Below are positions 12,062 to 22,431 of a DNA stretch of 64,000 nucleotides, piece by piece. Where the stretch lies: contig VCJN01001070.1 of the NCBI GenBank assembly GCA_006384855.1, positions 62,001-126,000 of the forward strand, in the 5' to 3' direction. The notes below the pieces were generated by a model. The model had not been told where the DNA came from, did no database searches, and saw only the letters and a program-made list of their open reading frames with translations. How positions within the stretch are numbered: position 1 is the stretch's first letter; every line of letters begins with the position of its first letter. The position numbers and the translations under genes were made by a program. The DNA is from Tetraselmis striata (Eukaryota > Chlorophyta > Chlorodendrophyceae > Chlorodendrales > Chlorodendraceae).

Positions 12062-13251
12062 ATGGTCCCCGACCCAGCAAGGGAGGGCGATGCGGCGCGG
12101 CCCGACAGCATCTTCGGCCGCGTAGAGTTCGCGGGTGGCTGGCGCGAAGTGGCCCTGACGTGCCTGAGGGCCGTGCGCACCACCTGGACACGCCCGCCGC
12201 CGCGGCTGTCCGCTCCCGACAGCGCGCTCGCTGTTGTGCGGCGATCCCCACGGCTGTTGCAGTGGCACGCCTCCGTCGGCGCCTTCCCACTCGGGACGGA
12301 TGAAAAGAACGCCGCGCTGGTGTCGCTGGCGGAAACGTTGGATGGGGTGGCGCGTGACGTGGCACCGGAGCTGTTCGGCACCCGCCCGCTGCGATATGAG
12401 GTCGGCAACGTCATCTCCAGGGACTTTACCAATCCAAAGGTATGTCTCTCGGGGGTGGCACGACGGACAGTAGTCATAGCCCCGCCCAATTGTCGGCATC
12501 GTCAGGATCAGAGGCGCATATTATACCATGCCTACAGTTTAATTGCACATACAGCATCATCACGCAATAAGTCTCAGTTATTTGAGCAGACATTTTCTTC
12601 AGTGAATGTAGTCCAATGAACCTTCAGGTGGTTGCTGCTGGGAGTGGGTGAAAGGTGACACTGTCTTTGTACAGAGAATAGAATACGTGACCGCGCCCGG
12701 TGTACGACTATGCAGTGGCACATGCCCCGGGAGAGGGAGCTTGTGCAAAGCGATCGTTGTCCATTCACCGATGGTGCAACGTGGGGCCATGTTCAATGGT
12801 GCAGCACTAACACTTCCGGCGCATCTGTCCCTTCGCTTAGGCCCAGGGCTACACTTGTACTGTGCACCGCGACCTGGACGAGACGGCTGTCGCCAACTTG
12901 CGAGCGCGCGGAGGGTCCCTGTTCCTGAACTTCTGGGTGCCCTTCAACGCGGTGCTCGGCGACCACCTCGGCCTCTGCCTGCCTTCCTCCGTTGACATTG
13001 CCTCACAGGCGGCACCCTTTAAGGGCCTCACTGGTGACCGAACAGGCTTGACATGGGGGCCGCAGCAGCAATGGATCGTGGCATGCGACCTGCGACCTGG
13101 AGACGTTCTCATCTGGCAGTCAGATAGAGTTTATCACTCCAACGTGGCGCCTGCGGAGGCTGATCATGGCATGTACATCAGCGGAGGGCAGCGCCGGAGA
13201 TCGGTGGATTTGCGGCTATGGTACTTTCAAGATACAATCTCTGACAAGTGA
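12062..13251 (+). CDS. phytanoyl-CoA-dioxygenase-like 2OG/Fe(II) oxygenase
   Basis: Two exons, 12062-12439 and 12841-13251, join in phase 0 to 262 residues ending in TGA. Exon 2 shows the double-stranded beta-helix signatures of the PhyH-like group. VHRDLDE supplies an H-x-D iron ligand pair, LFLNFWVPFNAVLGDHLG matches the usual substrate-side strands, DLRPGDVLIWQSDRVYHSN supplies the distal His, and an Arg in RRRSVDLR may bind 2-oxoglutarate. Such enzymes hydroxylate small molecules in the cytosol or organelles; the substrate cannot be told. No clear signal peptide is seen. The intron (401 bases) has a good GTATGT donor. The family assignment is by motif only. Confidence 0.55.
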
Positions 13252-13496
13252 TGCGCCACCTTTTTGGAGACAAATCGAGAATTTATAACTTTGACAAGGG
13301 CATCTCGGCTGTAAGGGGAAGCGCGCTCGAGGGCGTAAAGAGACGGCATGCCCAGTGACAAATTGGTATATTAATAGCTAGGATAACATACCACCAGCTA
13401 AATAACGCCAAGTTATCCACCGTCTGTATAGATACATCAGAATCTGCCAAATTGGACGGAGCTCAGAGAGGATAACAGGTAATCGTTCCCCGGCTC
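13252..13496. other. intergenic
   Basis: 3' flank of the oxygenase gene; nothing recognised. Confidence 0.4.
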
Positions 13497-13925
13497 CTAA
13501 AGCAGCTTAACATCTGGGCCGATGCACAGCTGACGCTTCATGGTGACACGCTGAGGTTGGACTCTCTTGGTGTACACCATGAGCCCCTCATAAAGCATAG
13601 GTTGGCGAGCCAGGCTCACGTGTTCTACTCCAACCACGCTATTGCTGGCAGTGTATCCTCTAAACTCGCCCTCTCCTAGACAACGCCTAGGGTCCCACCG
13701 GCAACCGTGCCTCATCGCCCATTGCAGGACAGTCAGCTGCCCTTGCTTGGCTGCACAAAGGGTGGTGAATTCATCCCAGGGGCAGCCTCGTCCCCGAGCG
13801 CATCCCAGCAATGCCAGATTTCTCCTCTGCGCAGCCAATGAGCATGTGCGCTCATGTCAAGGGCAGCCATTCGTCCTCGCCCACTTCAGCACCTCCAAGA
13901 AAGCACAGGAATCCGCCCCCGGCGC
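13497..13925 (-). pseudogene. ankyrin-repeat protein remnant
   Basis: The - strand frame encodes about two and a half ankyrin-like units with the algal signature GCPWDEFTTLCAAKQGQL and VLQWAMRHGCRWD. Upstream in the same frame lies a further half unit, EVLKWARTNGCP, followed by TGA at the position normally held by Trp in GCPWDE. That break, the absence of a start and the short length point to a decayed fragment. The tail after 13680 is not ankyrin-like. Intact relatives are protein-interaction modules. Confidence 0.6.
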
Positions 13926-14083
13926 AGAGTATATGAGTTCGATAGCGAGCGGTGGAGGGAGGCGTGGGCATTAAGGTTTCAGAGGCTCAAGGCGGTGGTT
14001 TGGGAGCCGGTGGGCGGCAGCGCTCCGCGATCCTCAAGCACGCTGGTGCTGGTCTGCGACAACCTGCACTACCAGGGTTCATT
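13923..14083 (+). pseudogene. possible PSTK (seryl-tRNA(Sec) kinase) exon fragment
   Basis: The + strand frame reads FDSERWREAWALRFQRL followed, after a Ser-rich insert, by TLVLVCDNLHYQGS. This resembles the W-R rich helix and the DDN-x-x-Y-x-S strand of L-seryl-tRNA(Sec) kinase, an enzyme of selenocysteine synthesis. No P-loop exon or other PSTK part was found nearby, so this may be a lone displaced exon. It overlaps the ankyrin remnant antisense at its 5' edge. Weak call. Confidence 0.3.
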
Positions 14084-14228
14084 AGTCGCCGAAACCTTCG
14101 GTATAATAATGACAATTCAGGATAGTGCCCCTGGAGAACTAGCCATCATCCTATTAAAGACCAAAACTCGGCGGCGGGAGCTTGTCGTTGCACGCACCAA
14201 GCTGCAAGGACCCGGTGCTGCAATCTGA

Positions 14229-15809
14229 CTCTGACCTGGTGCTGCACTAGAACTGGTGCGGCTTGCTGACTCTGGCCCTAAGATCAAATGTTGCCCGCCT
14301 GGTACACACCATGAAAAGCATCTAGAACACGCACGGCTTCGATCCGCATCCGGCGTAGGTGCTCAGCCACCGCACCGGCGTAGGTCGCTCATTTCAGCCA
14401 CTCCACGTGAGGTATTACAACTAGCGTGAGCGCGAGCTGGCCACAGTGAGCGCGAGCTGGCCACAAGTACTGCGTGGCATCCCTCTGGCTCGCCCTCTAC
14501 CAGGTAACACCTGCGACCCGTTTTCGCAGACCCTACCACAGCCTCCCTCCGGAGAAGGATCGAAAGTTTCGTCATCTCTCGCCATCAGCGGGGCGGCCGC
14601 AAGCAGGGAGCCAGGCCGCGTCGCGGATGGATATGATGTGTTCGCCGCAGTGGCCACAGTCGCACAGTCGTGCTCCAGGGTACAGATAGTGTCTTAGTTT
14701 AATGGATTGGTGTAGCGGGCACCTTGCTTGATGATAATATATACAATTATTCAGCACATAAATGAATCGTGTTTCATACATATACATATATAGATATCAA
14801 AAATAAGATGATGATGGTATCCAGTATTGCGGTTCGGTGTAACTAGAATCATGCTGCTGTGTCCGCCTAGTACTACTAACTAAAACGCTACCCCTAGCTA
14901 CTGCTGCTTGATGCTACTGCTGATGCGCGCTGCCGCTGCGCTGGATGCGCACGCGCTGATAGTCCGTGCTATATATAATATGGCGGACTATATATAGCTA
15001 CTACTGCGCGCGCTGTACTGATACTAAATATTTGATGCCAATCCGGATTTATTTAGCGAATAAGTATACGCGACGAGTGGCTACTGGGCATGCTGACGTC
15101 AATGGCTGTATGAAGGTCTTGATTCATTGCAGCAGCGCAGCAGAGCGCGCCGGAAGGGGGGGCGGGGGGATTAAAAAAGATCTGGTAGCCGATATGCTGC
15201 TGCTATGTCGTTGATAGGACGACGCGCCGCGACGATATGCCTCCGTCGCAGCCCTACCAGAAGCATGTCTGTGAGTCGGGCCGTGGGCTGCGGCCCTGAC
15301 GACATTCTCAGAGAACACATCCAGCAGAGCACTGCGCTCAAGGCTCGAGATTGACCATACATTTTAACCGGCGAATGGGAAGATGCTGTCTGATTGAGTA
15401 CCCGTACGCGATTGAAGGCCTGGGGCGATACACCATATAGTTTTGTTATACCTATATGATGTCATTAATTCGTTATACCTATGTTATAGATCGACTGATA
15501 CACCATGTCTCTTAAAATATGCAATAACATAAATATTCGATGCAATAACTCACATGGCGAGGTATTAGGCGGGTAGCATATCCAGGTTGGGTGGCAGGCT
15601 GCACAGTGACACTGCTAGAAATTTTATGGCCGCAGGCCATACTCCGCCGACGTGCTGAGCGCCAAATGTCGATGGTATTACACTCTCCGGAGCGGTGGCG
15701 GGAGTGGGAGCAATGCAAGGTCTACGGCACTGACTCAGGGCACTGGGCAGCCTAGAGGATGAGCACGGCAGGCGCGCAGAGTCGCAGTTGGGTGTAACTG
15801 GACCTGGCC
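14229..15809. other. intergenic, no recognised gene
   Basis: It contains a 20-base direct duplication at 14426-14465 (GTGAGCGCGAGCTGGCCACA twice) and AT-rich stretches near 14750-15060. Short ORFs show no known domain. Confidence 0.45.
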
Positions 15810-18210
15810 TTAGCGCAACACGCGCCTGTCCAGCGAGTTGGCGGAAGTCTCCTCTCCGTACCCCAGTCCCCGCACCCGGAAGCCCTGCTCACGGTACTGG
15901 CGCTGCTGGGCGGTCTGCGGGCAACAAGAGTTGGGCCCAGCCCAGCGCAACAAAACCGCCGTCAGAGCAGTGAAGACAGCAACGGAGTCTCACCCACTGT
16001 TGTCACGAGGCCCCCGACCATCAGAAATGTCTAGCGCCAAGCAGCGCGGCGCTACACCGCGGCGCTACACCGCTTGCAGGGAAGCACGTGCATACCGTCA
16101 AGCCGTGCGGATTCTCAGTGTAGACGTGGAGCTCCGCCACCTCCTGTGGGTTGCACGCCGCCCGCGGGTCAGCACACAGCGCAGACCATATCTACCCGTG
16201 ATCAGACCTTGGCTTCGCGGCATACTACTGTTTTCGCCCCCCCCCCCCCCCCCACCACCAAGAGAGGGAATCAAACTATATCTATCTTGACATACATCAG
16301 AATAAAACACGGATATATCAACTCAATGCTGCAATACAATATATTTTCCAGCCTGGGGACACAATTGGTACGGTGTGTGTCAACATCCGCCCTCTGAGGC
16401 TCTCTGCCCTCTCGCCTGCGCTGTCCGTCTGACGACGCATGTCACGACTGCAAGCTATCTGTTGATGTACACCGTCATTACTATCCTGATATCAGCGGGC
16501 CGTCGATCGCACGGCCTCCGGGCGGCTCCAGACATGCCCCAGTCTACCCGAAAAAGCGCCGGCTATGACACTACACCTCACTACCAGACTGCCGTCGTGA
16601 GAGTTGCCAGTTAGTGGTAGTCGGCCCCACCTGCTGCTTGCACGCCTCGTAGAGCGCGCGCGCCTGCTGCTGGCGGGCCTGCCGCACACAACCCCGGCGC
16701 GAAGCGCATCAGGGACTGCCCACACGGCAAAGCGGTCAATACATCAACTGCTGACAGGCAGCTGCCGTCACCTGATAGCGCCGCAGCTCCGCGTTGTCAT
16801 TGTCGCCCGTGATGGTGCCCCCAAGCATGGCGGACTCGCTGGAGGGCGTGTGCGCATTGACCCTCCCACGGGGCCTGGGGACCACGACATCTGGTACCGG
16901 CCAACACAGCCAATGATCAGCGAAAGCGACGCCGTCCCAGGACATGCCGACATCGGGCCAGATGCACTCGGGCAAACAAGCTTTCAACCTTATGTTTGCA
17001 CATGCTGGGGAGTGCATGTCGCACGCAACTCACCGGCTTGGTCGTTGCTGACAGGAAGGGCGGCGTCCGCAGCCGACTGCAACCTCAGCGGGTTGTCCTC
17101 CGACATGCGGTACAGATGGTGGTTGGTGCCGACGTGACTGCTCCGCACCTGGCAGTCGCAACGACATGGGGCCACGTTCGGGACTCTCTGGCTACCCGTG
17201 GGTGGGTAGGGTTTTCTGGGATGCGGGCAGAGGAGATGGTGGCGGATGTGGCTTGACTTGGGTGGGGGTCCGGGTGCGTGTGCGGGTCCTCACCTGCTCC
17301 ACACGCTGCTCAAACTTCTCCGCCTCCAACCGCAGATTCCGCTCATAGGACTCCCGCAATGACTGCGCATGCACATCTGGAGGTCAACATCCTCAACGCG
17401 TGGCTCTCACCAAGACAAACCGATAGGCATGCCAATGACTCTCCTGAAGGTATTCCACATGACATGCCAAGACATGACGTGGTATGCCATGTCCTCATAT
17501 GCATGCAACCCGCGAGACAATGCCTAAGCCAGCGCCTAGCAGCCCTCTGGGCTTTAATCAGCACCTTCTTAGCTGCGCTTGGCTGCAGGTCCTGTTCCTG
17601 CAGCTTCATGTTGTGCTCGTGCTTTTGCATCTCGAAGTGCTCCCTGCCACGCAACACCAGCGCATGCCGACCTCACGTCTTTTCCATTGCTGTTTGGGCT
17701 CTATCAAATGCGCGAGAAATACAGTGGCGTGTAGTACCTCTGAGATACGCGTGGTTCCAGCTCATCCAGTCCGTAGTGCATTCGCCCTGTGGAAAAAAAT
17801 CGTTGGGCGCAAAATAAACGAGGCGCACAAGGCTGCCCGGCCCGTGCACACGCTACGTAGACTATGCGGCAGCCTCTGAACCAAGCGGCTCAGCGGCGCA
17901 CCTTGGGGATCGTAGGCTAGGCTCGCTTTCGGTGGCTCAAAGCGGTTCTGCGATGGTGGGAAGGCGGGGGGGGGGGGGGGGGGGGGGGCGGGGGCGCATC
18001 CTCAGAAGACCGGACCGCATCAGCGAAAGTCGCTTTCGAGCGCATGAACCTCGTCGACGTATCCGTTCCACCATCCTCAGCGCTGCGTGCTGCTTCAATG
18101 ACGCCAAGGCTACCGAGGCGGGGCGGGGCGGGGCGTCTTACTGCGGGCGCCATCGCGTCGAAGTAGTGCCCGCCGGGTGTCCGCACCTCCGTGCGCCCCA
18201 CGCCGTACAT
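15810..18210 (-). CDS. multi-exon protein with coiled-coil segments, unknown function
   Basis: The - strand exon chain that keeps frame is 17376-17294, 17148-17034, 16980-16772, 16678-16631, 16143-16096 and 15914-15810, ending in TAA (202 codons). Two further 5' parts are likely but their borders are unsure: a Glu/Gln/Lys-rich exon near 17640-17510 (EHFEMQKHEHNMKLQEQDLQ) and a first exon near 18210-17990. Segments SLRESYERNLRLEAEKFEQ, RQQQARALYEACKQQ and QQRQYREQGF are helical and coiled-coil prone. The 209-base exon encodes a Trp-rich, non-coiled part (MSWDGVAFADHWLCWPVPD). No family was recognised. Extra exons may lie in the 16144-16630 gap. Confidence 0.5.
16237..16253 (+). repeat. C17 homopolymer
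   Basis: It lies within the - strand coiled-coil gene, so it is a G run on the coding strand, in the gap between exons 16143 and 16631. Confidence 0.9.
17966..17988 (+). repeat. G23 homopolymer
   Basis: A C run on the coding strand of the - strand gene, immediately downstream of its probable first exon. Confidence 0.9.
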
Positions 18211-18786
18211 CTCGCACAGCCTGTACCACCACGCCCTGTACCACCACGCCGCGTTGCATGTCAGCCCGCCGATATACAGCGATAGACAAGACTAGCTGGT
18301 CCAGGCTCCTGTGCTTAGGGATTACGTCGGCGCAGGTACAGGGTCGAATGGGGAAGTCGGGATGCAGTCCCTGTCAGTCAAAAAGCATAACTTGCGCTGA
18401 GTCACACACGCCGCTCCGCGACCTAAACGCAAGGCCGCTCGCTGTCTGTCCTTCCCAGACACGGAGTCATACCTTTAACAATTGGCAAAGTTGATGGGAG
18501 AGCCTTAAAAATGAGGGAGAGCACTCTTTGCGTCTGGGTGAGCTGAATCTGGGACCCGCATAGTGCACGGCTTGTCGACTCGAGGATGACGAGGGTCGCC
18601 AGTCGGTCGACCGTTACGACTGGCGAGTTATTTGATTCCGCCCTGCTGTAAACGCCGCCCCGGCAACACTGCTGTACAGGCAAGTGCGACGGCTATTTTG
18701 GCCTGCGAGGAATTTTCACGGAAGCCACAACGGATACATTTTGGATCTAACAACCTTTGCGAAACCGTTCCGCCGAAAGACGACTA

Positions 18787-18813
18787 CAGACAGACAGACA
18801 GACAGACAGACAG
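18787..18813 (+). repeat. (CAGA)n microsatellite
   Basis: Six to seven perfect CAGA units in a region with no recognised gene (18211-19585). Confidence 0.9.
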
Positions 18814-18852
18814 CCAGAGACAGCACCGGCTCACAGACTGATTACATGATTA

Positions 18853-18968
18853 CATGTTACTGCTTCCACCCCGCAGTCGCTGTAGAGGACCTTTCTGATT
18901 GCCTTTTATTTTGGTGATTTCCGATATCGCCTTCTGCTGCTAGCTCATGTAATTAATTACATGAGCTA
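18853..18968 (+). repeat. dispersed repeat, copy B, ending in a perfect palindrome
   Basis: It resembles 110-215 and, inverted, 60405-60450. Its right end, 18941-18968, is a perfect 28-base palindrome with half-site TAGCTCATGTAATT. This would arise if two element ends met head to head. Confidence 0.6.
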
Positions 18969-19585
18969 GACGCAACATTCAAGAAATCCACACAGAAATC
19001 CAGAAGGAAATCCAGAAGGAAATCCAGCTACGGGCCAACAGAGGCGGGAACCGCCATGGTAGCCTCCGACCAGGCATCGCCACCAGCCAGCCGCCGCTCC
19101 ACGCAGTAGGGACGCTCTCCCCAGCACACAATCCCGGGCCACTCCAATAGCGGCACTAGGCCGAATGTAATGTGAAGGCGCCGACAGGAAAGGAGCTTCG
19201 AAGTGACCGGCTCACAGACTCGCAGACTCACCTCGTATTAATTAATACATAGCGACTGTATTATGGTCGGATAAATAGTCGTAGGTTCCGCGAAAGAATG
19301 TAGTCGCTATAAATCCGGATACTTCGGTTATTTTTCCGTTCTATTCTGATTGAGAAATTGAAAAGCACAATTTCATCGCGTACATGACTAATCCAGGCGG
19401 ACGATACGATCGCATCGTCCTGATAAAATGGAATTCGCGCTACCAGAATTGTACGAGTATACGGCGCCACGACTCCTCGCGCCGCACTCGTCATATCGTC
19501 ATATCGTCGTCCACCCACCCCTCGTCGTCCGTCATCAAGTGCATGACCTAGCGACTATGGACCCCGTCCATCCCGACGACCATGA
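18969..19585. other. intergenic, no recognised gene
   Basis: It includes a short AATCCAGAAGGA duplication near 19000 and AT-rich DNA. No credible gene. Confidence 0.4.
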
Positions 19586-20797
19586 AATACTGACAGTAAC
19601 CGCTTGCGGGGCCGCCTCTTACGCGCTGGGACAGCGTTCCTAGTGACTGATCCTCCAAGTGAGGGTCGCCTTGGTGAAGTCCGTGAGCGTTCCCATGAGT
19701 ACTACGATTCCATGTTCCGCGTCGCCGCTTGCCGCCCATTTGGCCTTTCCGGCGGCTCTTGTCCGACCTCTCCCTTGGCGAACCCTGCCCTTGTGCTTTT
19801 TGCTCCTTCTCGGTACAAGGCATGCTGGCCCGTTATGAGGAAGTTAGCGTGGAATTCACTCCTTCAGCTTGGGCGATCGCGTACGATGATCACGTGGCAC
19901 GTAGCTATGGGGGCGACTCCAATCACGCCGCACATACACGAGCGAGTGGGCGGCACATGGCCTTTCCGACGTTTGCCACGACGTGAAGTCCGCGCGCCCT
20001 GGGCGTGGGTGTCACACCAGATCCTCACGGACCCGTCGCTCGCTCGGTGCTTGTTTCTCTTCCGAAGGGCAGCGACGGCCGGCCGGCCGATGTTACTTGG
20101 GCTTTTTGGGTATCAATGGTGGTATCCGCGGGAACACGGTTGCTGTCGATACCACCATTATTGCCCCCATCATCGGCGTGTCAAGCTCTGATCCAACGAC
20201 TACATTGCGGGCTGCAGAGCGCCACAAAATCCAGAAGTATGACGAGGGTGTCCGAAACGCCGCCGGCATAAGCTTCGCTTTGTTCCTTTCGCCGTTTCCG
20301 AGTTCGGCTAGCTGGCCCCGCCGCATGCTGTGGTCTTCTTGGTGGAGCTGCCTCGCAAAAGTTAGCCACACACCCACTGGCCAAAAAAATCGGCCAGCTC
20401 TTGTCTGCGTCGTGGCGCCGCCGTTTCTCCTTGCTCATCAACAAGGCACATGCAGACAACGTTCTTGGCGGGGTCGCGGCCGCGCGCGCGGCACGTCATG
20501 GTGCTCCAGCGCCTGCGTCGCGTCGCTCGTCGGCATATATATGTGTTGCTATGACCCGAGTCATTGGCTGCAAGCTTCCTCGCCACGGCTGATGGCCTAC
20601 CCCGGGGCTGTGGTCCCTTTGGTTCGTGGTAGCTTGGCGACTTCGTGGTTCCCTTGGCTCTCCCTTGGTTCTTGGCTCCCTGGCCTCTTGCTCGACCTTG
20701 GTTTCATCAGGCTTATGTCTCTCTTTTGCTGGCAACCTTTCATAGTTGCTGTTAGTTCTGTTTGTAGTGCGCATATGTTGAAGCTCTGATGTAAAAG
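19586..20797 (+). pseudogene. non-LTR retrotransposon 3' end, decayed copy 1
   Basis: About 1.2 kb aligns with 57415-58570, starting at GGCCGCCTCTTACGCGCTG and ending at TTTGTAGTGCGCAT and CTGATGTAA. The shared protein fragments include RSHEYYDSMFRVAACRPFG and HKIQKYDEGVRNAAG. Relative to the 57 kb copy it has several small insertions that break the frame (for example near 19760, 19920 and 20100). 5' truncation and a short A-rich 3' end are typical of LINE insertion. No exact target duplication was found. Confidence 0.7.
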
Positions 20798-21148
20798 ATC
20801 AGCTATGAGATACTATCTACGCTCGGCTGCTGGCGCCGCGAGATAGTAGCTAGCTACCGGTTTAGAGACTACTGCGACCGGATTTAGCAGTCGCGCTATC
20901 GCGGACAGTGCGCGGGGCGCGGGCGGCTTCATCGCGCACGTGAAATCGCGCGCCTGATGCCGCCGTTATCCATGTAGCGGCAAGCAGTCAAGCACCGCTC
21001 ACCTTCGCACAACTTCCCGAACGTATTGTATGCGAAGGAGGAGCCAAGCCGCCGCAACTTTCCCATTGCCCAGCATTGTCATCTCTCGTACCACGCGCCC
21101 GGAGCTGCGAGCCCTGCGTTGGTCGTCGCAGCTGTGGCTGTGACAGGG
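20798..21148. other. intergenic, promoter side of the FKBP gene
   Basis: GC-rich sequence upstream of the FKBP start with no recognisable gene or clear TATA box. Confidence 0.35.
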
Positions 21149-21965
21149 ATGGCGCCGGCGTCACCCAGCAGCGGGCTCCGCCGTCGGCGGCAACTGTCCC
21201 CGCCGGCGGCACTGCTGCTGCTGTTGCTGCCTGCGCTCGTCGAGGGCGTGACGCGGAAGAAGCGAAAGGCGCCGGTGTTCGACCCCAACGCCGCCGTCGA
21301 GCAGGTCCACCCGGACGTGACGGAGCTGAACGTGGGCGTGACGTACATGCCGGAGGAGTGCGAGGTGAAGACGTAGGCGGGCGACACAATCGCGGTGCAC
21401 TACAACGTGAGCAACCCCCCCCCCCCCCCCCCCCCCCCCCCCACCCCCTCCCTTCCCCCCCCATGATCCGCTTCCCTGCTAACGCTGGAAGAAGAGCGTG
21501 AATGCGACCCCACCCCCGTGCCCTGTCCCTCGAAGCCGCAACACACCTGCTGCTGCAGTGTCCGCTACTTGGGAGTAGCTACTAACCTCCCCCCCCCCCC
21601 CCCCCCCCCCCCCCGCCCCTGCACTCTCAGGGATACGTGACCAGTGGCCGCGAGTTCGACAGCAGCTACACCCAAGGCAAGCCAATTCAGTTCATGCTGG
21701 GCTCTGGCCGCGTGATTCCGGGCTGGGAGGAGGGCCTGCTGGGCATGTGGTGCGCCCCCCCCCCCCCCCCCCCTTTATAAAAATTATGAAACGACCTCTG
21801 GCCTGCGAACCTGACACGCTCGGCTGGTGATAACTGTAGCGTGGGGGAGAAGCGCGCGCTGAGGATACCGCCGCACTTGGCGTATGGCGAGGAGGGCCGG
21901 CCGCCAGTGATCCCACGTGAGCAATGCACCCAACCACCCGCACTCAGCACTGAAGCCGCTGATAC

Positions 21966-21996
<31 letters not shown>

Positions 21997-22157
21997 AATA
22001 CTCGCACAACGCATAACTCGCAAAACCCCACCTAACGAAATGCGACCCTGTCCCTGCCGCCGCAGCGTCCGCGACACTCATCTTCGACACCGAGCTGGTG
22101 GCCATCAAGCCCGCCGAGGAGCGCGAGGCGGAGCTGCGCCGCCAGGCGGAGCTGTGA
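21149..22157 (+). CDS. secretory FKBP-type peptidyl-prolyl isomerase with in-frame TAG
   Basis: Four exons, 21149-21406, 21631-21749, 21840-21916 and 22066-22157, join with phases 0, 2 and 1 to 182 codons ending in TGA. The N-terminus has an Arg cluster, an Ala/Leu signal segment (AALLLLLLPALVEG) and a basic RKKRK patch. The remainder is a full FKBP fold of the ER-type FKBP2/FKBP13 kind: GDTIAVHYN, GREFDSSY, GSGRVIPGWEEGLLGMC, GEKRALRIPPHLAYGEEG and ATLIFDTELVAI. These proteins speed proline isomerisation during secretory folding. A TAG codon at 21374-21376, between CEVKT and AGDTI, interrupts exon 1 where homologues have a polar residue. It is a nonsense mutation, a recoding site or an assembly error. 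The gene converges with the CPBP gene 275 bases downstream. Confidence 0.8.
21415..21442 (+). repeat. C28 homopolymer
   Basis: It starts 8 bases after the donor of FKBP intron 1 and is the longest homopolymer in the window. Confidence 0.9.
21589..21614 (+). repeat. C26 homopolymer
   Basis: It is in the same FKBP intron 1, just before GCCCCTGCACTCTCAG and the exon at 21631. Confidence 0.9.
21755..21773 (+). repeat. C19 homopolymer
   Basis: It follows the GTGCG donor of FKBP intron 2 directly. Confidence 0.9.
21965..21996 (+). repeat. C18 run followed by (CA)n
   Basis: Located in FKBP intron 3. Confidence 0.9.
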
Positions 22158-22431
22158 GGACATCAGGCAGCTGGCTGTATGCGGCGGAGTGTTCTGCCTG
22201 GCAATAGAGTTGACTCACGGCCCTGCGCTGATCGAGGTGCCGGATCGCCTTGGTGGTGTCCTCAACGACTTCTATAGATGTCTTGCAAAACGATCTCTAT
22301 CGCTCTGCTTGCTCTGCTGCACGCCTTCCAGTGAGCAAGGAGGGCAAACGGGCGGAGTGGGGGCTGGGCTATGTGCCACCCTGGCACCAAGGAAACGCCG
22401 CACAGCTAGAGTCATTTACAACCGGGGCGCC

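Noticed and set aside
20988-21464. Long GC-rich antisense ORFs over the FKBP gene
   Set aside because: Shadows caused by GC bias and poly-C runs; the sense frame has FKBP motifs.
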